A stretch of DNA of 13,088 nucleotides, taken from Sporisorium sorghi. Lineage: Eukaryota; Basidiomycota; Ustilaginomycetes; Ustilaginales; Ustilaginaceae. The notes beneath the pieces were generated by a model that searched no databases, was not told where the DNA came from, and worked only from the letters and a program-made list of their open reading frames with translations. The stretch is taken from contig JALCCG010000427.1 of assembly GCA_023212695.1 (NCBI GenBank), forward strand, positions 1 to 13,088. The letters run 5' to 3'. The position numbers and the translations under genes were made by a program. Below, one piece after another: positions 8,071-13,088 of this stretch (position 1 is the first letter of the stretch; each line of letters opens with the position of its first letter).

Positions 8071-11000
8071 TCAACGTCCGCCTTTCTTCTTCTTCTTTCC
8101 GCCGCCGCCACTCGAAGTGCTGATGGGCTGGGCTGCGACCATCTTGCCCGCCTTTGCGTCGCCCAGTTTCAAAGACGCGTTCCAGTCGTGCTCGACATCG
8201 AGCGTGTGCGTCTCCTTGCTTCCTTCGCAGAGCAAGCCTGAGCCGGCGCTTCTCTGACTTCCACTGTCGCCTCCCTCCGAGTTGGACGGGCTGCTGTCGC
8301 GAGGACTCGTCGTTGCCGCACCAGTTTGCGCTTCAGATCGATTCTCGACCGTCGTGCAAGTTTTGCCGCTGCTCTGGCTCAACAGGCTCGAGCGAGTGGA
8401 TCCGCCAGCGGGGAGAGCGTAGACCAGCTCCTTGGGCACATTTGCCTTGGCTTTGACCTCTTGGGCAGGCGAAGGACCCGAACGCGACTGTGACTGCGAC
8501 TGCGACTGCGACTTCGACAGCGAGGGGATCATGGTGGCTTGCTCCGAGTCTTCGTCCAACATGCCGACGGTAAAGTCGTCGTCCATGCTGTTGCTGCCGT
8601 GCGTTCCCGAGTTGCCTTGTTTCTGGCGATCCTGATCCAGTCCCGTGTCCACCTCATCCAAGAGCGCAACTGCGGGAGCTGCTGGGCTGCGGCATTCTTC
8701 GATGGCGTCCCAGTCGCATTCGCCTGCATCTTCGGCTTCGCTGAAGCGTGTGGATGGCGTCTCTGCCGAGCTGGGCTGCGAGCCTTTTCCCGGCGCATCG
8801 TTGCGCAGTGCAGAGAGCATCGACAGATCCGACCGTGCAGAGCCTTGCTCGATGTGAGTCGCAGCGCTGCGATGGGCACGATACCGATGGCGACTTGATC
8901 GCTCCACATCCTCGTCTTCGCCGAGCAGATCGACATCGTCGATGGCGTCAAACGAGATCGATGCCGTGTCTCCGACCGCCGCAGATTCGCCGCTGGTTTC
9001 AGGCGGGGCGGTGCCAGATGCGCCGCTTGTGCGCCGCCTGGCCATCTCGACGCCACGTCCAAGTTCCTTGCCTGCACGATAGATGCCTCCAAGGCCACCA
9101 GCCACGATACGGATGGGGATGCTGCTGCCTGCTGTCCAGCCAGCTGATCGACCTCGTTGTCCTTGGGGAAAGCTAGGAATGTGAGCTGAAGCGCTGCGCG
9201 GGGGCAGGTTCTCGGGGCTGAATGACATCTGGTCGAGTGCACCCGCCAAGCTGTCATCGAAGGAGCTGGCATCCTCGGAGGAAGGCTCACGAGACACGAT
9301 ACGTGCGGTGCGACGAACTTGGATGGGCCGCGAGCCGCGACGCTGGATGCAGCGCAGCGAGTCAGCGACGCCAGTCGTAGCAGAGGCGGGTTTGGCGCTG
9401 CGGACGCGAGCGTGGAAGAAAGTCTGGCGGGACAGAAAGATGGACGAGGGCAGCATGGTGGGCGACTGGCTGTAAGTCTCGATCTCTGCTTTGGCCACCG
9501 ACGCCAGAGGCTTTGCGAGCGAATCGCTGGATCGGTCGCTGTGGAAGGACGCACTGGTCTGATCGCCAGCAAGTGCGGCAACGCTGTGCTTTGTAACCGA
9601 GCCAGCGTCGGGCGAAAGCTGATCCCACAGCGCGACACGTACGCACTCAGCCTGCAGTCGGGGTGCCTGTTGGTTGGGAAGGAGACCTTCGCCCGCCTTC
9701 CTCATCATCTGCGAAAGACCAGAAGATCGCGGCGACGTGGCAGCAGCGAAGCGATGCTTTGAGTCGGCACTGACGGCGGCAGCGTGTGCATCTTGGCTGC
9801 CGATGCTGGCGCTGGAAGCACGAGTCTGGGTGCTCCAACATCGCACCGTGTGAAGGGTGACACTGACGGAGCGCGGATCGCTGGTGACAAGCTCAAAGGG
9901 GGAGCCGGCATCGCCATCCGACCGAGAAACGCGCGAAGCGTGATGGACGAGCAGGAAGCAAGGGGGTGCCGTCTTGGTCTGTGTGTCCGTCGCGGTGGCG
10001 GCATGCGCGTCTGGACCGAATGGGCTGACCTGTTTCTGCGCCATTTCCTCCTGCTGCTGCTGCTGCGGCGGCGGCGGCGGCGGCGGTGCTGACGGTCGAA
10101 CGGATCGGGCCACGCTGGAGAGCGAGAGACCAAAAGGCTGAAGCGCGTGCGGGTTCCTGATCTTGGCTTGAACATGGTTGGCGATGGACGGGATGCCACC
10201 GAAGGGATTGACAGCGTAGATGTGCACAGTACCACTGTGTGTGCCTACAGCAAGCCACTGGGCGTCGGGAGACCACTGGGCATGCACGACGTCTGCTGTA
10301 GTAATGCCACGCATGAGCTTGTACCGATGAAGGACTGCCGATGAGGATGAAGCAGTGGCAGCGTTGCCAAAGGAGCCCGACATGGGCAGCTCGAAAACGT
10401 GAAAGGCGTGACCGAGCGTGTCAGCGGTCAAGATCAAGCGACCGCATGGACTCAAGGAGACGAGCGTGACGGCGTGGTTGGAGGGCGCAAAGGTGCAGAT
10501 GGAGCGCGCATCGGATGCGAGGTCGAGGACGTGAACGCATGCTGCATGGACGGCGTGGGAGGTGTGACTGGAGGCAGAGGCAGCAGCCACGTCGTTGGCG
10601 GCAGTGGCTGGAGCACCTGTGGACAAACGCTTTGCTGTGCGACCGCCGTCTGCAGCCAAAAGCAGGGGAGAGCTGGAGGCGGATGAAGCTTGGCGAGGAA
10701 GGTGTGAAGCCGTGTGAGGGGCGGACTGCGAGAGCAAGCTGGATTGCGGAGGCGGGAAAGCAGCGGCGTTGGCTGGTGGACTGCCTGCTTGGGGCCAGTA
10801 GGAGCTGCCCCACTCGCCGAGCGTACGCACTCCGCTCATGACGCCTCCACGAATGCGACGAGCTGCGTCGCCCATGTGAGCCGAGGTTTCGAACAGGTTG
10901 TCGCGCATCTCGCCAACGCGTGGAGAGGCACCTGACGGCGCGGCTACAAAGGAGGAGCGGGTGGGATCGTGATAGGCGGCGTTGGAGACTCTGCGAGTGT

Positions 11001-12171
11001 CGGAGCGGATAGGCGAGATATCCTTGGAAGCTGTGCAGGCGAAAGCGAGCAGACGATGCGAGAGAGAGATGGGAGGTGGACGCTCAGGGGAAGCAGCGGC
11101 AACGTCGAGGATGGGCGAGCGGATGTACTCGAGGGTGGCAGCAGATAGCACGTGGATCGAGGCGGGAGCGGCAAAGGAGAGCACGAGGTAGTCGTGGTTG
11201 CACTGAGCCTGAACCTGGGGCCAGAAAACATTGCGACGTGAATCGTGCTGCCGAGCTGCTACAGGTGGCAGAGAGACCGGATGATGCTGCAGTTGAACGG
11301 AAGCTTGCACCTGGTGAGAGGTGAGCGAATAGGCGAGCAGGCAGGTGGCATCATCGGGCTCCTGGACGACGAGGAGAAGCTGTGGGTGCGTGGTGTCGGC
11401 CGAGGGAGGTCGAACGATTGCAGTCAAAAGCTGAGGACGTGCGAGCGTGGCGATAGAAGCTGGTCGATCGAGAAGCACCTCTGCGGCAGTTGGGAGGGAG
11501 AGGAGCTCAGACATGGTGCGGTCCTGAAGGAGAAGAACTTGAAGCGAGCCATTGTCAAAGTAGGAGAGGAGCACGGGAGCGAGCTTGAGGGGATGCGACT
11601 TGAGAGCAAGGTGATCCCAACGTGACCAGAGCACACGCGGCGGAGGAGGCTGTGACGGATGGGCATTGTGGAGAGCGGTTTCGATGTGAGCTGGATCGGG
11701 AGTGGAGCCTGCATTGTGAAAGGCGTCGTAGATGGGCGAGACGGAGCCGTCTGTGCGAAGTGGGGTAGCGTGGTGGTCTGCAGCAGCGGCGTTGGCAGGA
11801 GCGATGAGAGGCAAAGTTGAGTTGGCGGTGTTGGAGTGAGCTGCGATTAGGTTCGAGATGCCACGATTAGCGTGGAGGGAGAGGGCCGAGATGGTGGAGG
11901 TGACGGAATCGATGGCCGAGGCGGGCTTGAGAGTGGATGCTACAAAGACTCGAGGAGTGGTCGAGGTTGAGGCCGGAGGAGCGACGCGCGGATTTGAAGT
12001 GGTTGGAGTTGGAGTTGGCTCGAGGTCGGTGATGAGTACGTCCGGACTGGAGGGCAATGAGGAATCTAGGAGCGAGATGGCTGGTGGCGGAGGGGGAGGA
12101 GGAGGCGATTCGATCTGCTTCTTGTTTTGCTTTGCTGACGAGGCATTGGAATCATGGGAGCGAGGGCTCAT
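8071..12171 (-). CDS. BCAS3/ATG18-like WD-repeat protein, probably autophagy-related
   Basis: A 1366-residue protein when started at the first ATG (12171-12169). Frame continues to 12240 but without another ATG, so an upstream spliced exon cannot be excluded. Order of parts: Ser/Thr/Pro-rich N-terminus with a Pro run (about 24-30); first propeller blade with VLWSRWDHL and VLLSYFDNGSLQVLLLQD (180-217); basic MGDAARRIRGGVMSGVRTLG segment (433-452); blade with LILTADTLGHAFHVFELP (579-596); then YKLMRGITT (617-625) and WLAVGTHSGTVHIYAVNPFG (639-658). The NPFGG end of that blade is typical of BCAS3-type proteins. Pro7-Gln5 (696-707), a further propeller/BCAS3-type region to about 930, and a long disordered acidic/Ser tail with an SQ repeat (about 1220-1230) and a lysine-rich end follow. 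BCAS3 and plant ATG18f/g/h relatives bind phosphoinositides at phagophores; the same role here is inferred. No intron is visible in 4.1 kb. Confidence 0.8.
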   Translation of the reverse strand: MSPRSHDSNASSAKQNKKQIESPPPPPPPPAISLLDSSLPSSPDVLITDLEPTPTPTTSNPRVAPPASTSTTPRVFVASTLKPASAIDSVTSTISALSLHANRGISNLIAAHSNTANSTLPLIAPANAAAADHHATPLRTDGSVSPIYDAFHNAGSTPDPAHIETALHNAHPSQPPPPRVLWSRWDHLALKSHPLKLAPVLLSYFDNGSLQVLLLQDRTMSELLSLPTAAEVLLDRPASIATLARPQLLTAIVRPPSADTTHPQLLLVVQEPDDATCLLAYSLTSHQVQASVQLQHHPVSLPPVAARQHDSRRNVFWPQVQAQCNHDYLVLSFAAPASIHVLSAATLEYIRSPILDVAAASPERPPPISLSHRLLAFACTASKDISPIRSDTRRVSNAAYHDPTRSSFVAAPSGASPRVGEMRDNLFETSAHMGDAARRIRGGVMSGVRTLGEWGSSYWPQAGSPPANAAAFPPPQSSLLSQSAPHTASHLPRQASSASSSPLLLAADGGRTAKRLSTGAPATAANDVAAASASSHTSHAVHAACVHVLDLASDARSICTFAPSNHAVTLVSLSPCGRLILTADTLGHAFHVFELPMSGSFGNAATASSSSAVLHRYKLMRGITTADVVHAQWSPDAQWLAVGTHSGTVHIYAVNPFGGIPSIANHVQAKIRNPHALQPFGLSLSSVARSVRPSAPPPPPPPQQQQQEEMAQKQVSPFGPDAHAATATDTQTKTAPPCFLLVHHASRVSRSDGDAGSPFELVTSDPRSVSVTLHTVRCWSTQTRASSASIGSQDAHAAAVSADSKHRFAAATSPRSSGLSQMMRKAGEGLLPNQQAPRLQAECVRVALWDQLSPDAGSVTKHSVAALAGDQTSASFHSDRSSDSLAKPLASVAKAEIETYSQSPTMLPSSIFLSRQTFFHARVRSAKPASATTGVADSLRCIQRRGSRPIQVRRTARIVSREPSSEDASSFDDSLAGALDQMSFSPENLPPRSASAHIPSFPQGQRGRSAGWTAGSSIPIRIVAGGLGGIYRAGKELGRGVEMARRRTSGASGTAPPETSGESAAVGDTASISFDAIDDVDLLGEDEDVERSSRHRYRAHRSAATHIEQGSARSDLSMLSALRNDAPGKGSQPSSAETPSTRFSEAEDAGECDWDAIEECRSPAAPAVALLDEVDTGLDQDRQKQGNSGTHGSNSMDDDFTVGMLDEDSEQATMIPSLSKSQSQSQSQSRSGPSPAQEVKAKANVPKELVYALPAGGSTRSSLLSQSSGKTCTTVENRSEAQTGAATTSPRDSSPSNSEGGDSGSQRSAGSGLLCEGSKETHTLDVEHDWNASLKLGDAKAGKMVAAQPISTSSGGGGKKKKKGGR
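8484..8520 (-). repeat. Ser-Gln coding repeat in the BCAS3-like tail
   Basis: A six-base unit (about GACTGC on the plus strand) repeated four to five times encodes alternating Ser-Gln near the C-terminus. It lies in a region with no conserved domain and is probably a length-variable disordered linker. SQ pairs are also the core of ATM/ATR-type kinase sites, but here the repeat origin explains them well enough. Confidence 0.7.
10049..10086 (-). repeat. Gln/Pro triplet tracts inside the BCAS3-like gene
   Basis: Adjacent CTG-type and CGG-type triplet runs on the plus strand encode a Gln5 run and a Pro7 run in the protein. They sit directly after the blade ending NPFGG, so they are probably a surface loop between blades that can tolerate length change. 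Confidence 0.75.
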
Positions 12172-12720
12172 GGATGGACGGCCCGATGCGAGCCTTTGGA
12201 CGAGATGAGCAGAAAGGGGATTGCTGTCCAGCAAAAGTGGTTAATCGATGCTGGCGGTGATGCGAGACGACCTTTGATTTGTTCGTGTTATTTGAGCGAG
12301 CGGAATCCGAGAGTGATTGTTTGAGCGTGACGGACGAGGAGGAGGAGTAGGAGCGACGATGGAACGAGAGTGGAGCAGTTGGTGGGCGCGATTTGAACGT
12401 GTCAACTTGAGCTTATGAACAAAGAGAGTCTTGAGGTGTGAGGCTGGTTGATTGTGTGTGGTGGATCGTTGGCTGGTGGTGGTGGTGATGGTAGTCAATG
12501 ATGATGGCAGCGAGTATGGATGGACGGATGGCGATGCTGAGCGAGATAGAGGCACATGCAGCCATATGCAGCTCATCCTCACTGCCACACACAGGCAGGC
12601 ACAAGCTGACCGACGGACGACGCGACGCTGAGTTTACAGTATCGTCTCAAGTCCATGACAACGCGGGCGGGCGTGGGAGAGACCCTTGAAAAAGCAAAGC
12701 AAAGCAAGGCACTTTGCCTG

Positions 12721-12764
<44 letters not shown>

Positions 12765-13011
12765 GGGGTGCTCCGAGTCACAACCACAGCAAAAGAGCGC
12801 GTCACACTTTGACACCCACCAAGCCGGTCCATCCGAGTTTGAGTGCGATGGGGCAGCACAGCACAGCACTCCCGAAGTGGAGCGGCGTATTTTTTATTTT
12901 AATTTTTTTGGTCCTTTTTCGGGTTCTCTCACCGTGTGACTGCTCCCGTGCCACTTGAAAAAGCCCCTCTCGCTGCAACAAGGACTCTGACGCGTTTTTT
13001 GTGCCGGCTGA
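12172..13011. other. Upstream region of the BCAS3-like gene, repeat-rich, no gene
   Basis: Contains the leader and promoter side of the BCAS3-like gene. Visible elements are a GGT-rich patch (about 12473-12490), a (TC)18 tract (12727-12762), a T-rich patch (about 12889-12909) and then the triplet array. Frames crossing these are built from simple sequence and lack recognisable content. I see no other gene. Confidence 0.5.
12727..12762. repeat. (TC)18 microsatellite
   Basis: Thirty-six bases of perfect TC repeat, preceded by a slightly interrupted CT stretch from about 12718. It lies roughly 560 bp upstream of the BCAS3-like ATG. TC/GA tracts are frequent in fungal promoters and are highly polymorphic. 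Confidence 0.95.

Positions 13012-13088
<77 letters not shown>
13012..13088. repeat. (GCT)25 triplet repeat, cut by window edge
   Basis: An uninterrupted GCT/CTG run of 77 bases reaching the last base, so its true length is unknown. In the GCT frame a TGA (13009-13011) directly precedes it on the plus strand. The CTG frame has no ATG before its upstream stop at 12956-12958. On the minus strand the CAG (poly-Gln) frame continues leftward to a stop at 12929-12931, so the repeat could code for Gln near the end of a minus-strand gene lying mostly beyond the window, or it may be non-coding. Confidence 0.95.

Noticed and set aside
8529..9638. 369-codon frame on the same strand as the BCAS3-like gene but in another frame
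   Set aside because: Translation is rich in Arg, Ser, Pro and Ala with no motif, as expected from a shifted reading of GC-rich coding sequence.
12172..12234. Extension of the BCAS3-like frame to 12234
   Set aside because: The codon there is TTG, not ATG; a eukaryotic start at the first ATG (12171) is more likely.

Overview
The window is the left end of a fungal chromosome. It opens with about 77 bp of AACCCT (TTAGGG-type) telomere repeat in the orientation expected for a left end, and continues into GC-rich sequence. The genes are long and without visible introns, and the sequence is full of microsatellites. That style, with a fungal-type Rpp1 N-terminus and a BCAS3-type WD protein, suggests a basidiomycete, most likely a smut or smut-derived yeast (Ustilaginales). 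The genus is inference; no database was consulted.

Layout, left to right: telomere (1-77); intact cytosolic-type arylsulfatase (317-1984, +); 0.7 kb without a gene; the C-terminal stub of an MFS sugar transporter (about 2673-2905, -); a frameshifted, 5'-truncated secreted-type alpha/beta-hydrolase (esterase) pseudogene (about 2918-3806, +); the RNase P/MRP protein subunit RPP1 (3925-5070, -); a doubtful small membrane-protein ORF (5606-5833, -); a short-chain dehydrogenase/reductase (6515-7768, +); a large BCAS3/ATG18-like WD-repeat protein (8071-12171, -); and a microsatellite-rich upstream region ending in an uninterrupted (GCT)25 tract that runs off the window.

The first 3.8 kb looks like accessory subtelomere: a nutrient-scavenging sulfatase almost touching the telomere, plus two broken genes joined by their 5' sides. 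The simplest reading is that one deletion removed the shared promoter and both 5' ends of a divergent transporter/esterase pair. From 3.9 kb onward the genes look like conserved chromosomal housekeeping genes (tRNA processing, lipid-type redox, autophagy-related). They have no evident operon-like link to one another.

I do not see a clear new multi-gene system. The points most worth following are the eroded sulfatase/transporter/esterase neighbourhood, the bacterial-like sulfatase at the telomere, the Met-for-Arg change at the FRRG-equivalent site of the BCAS3-like protein, and several long homopolymer or triplet tracts in leaders and low-complexity insertions.
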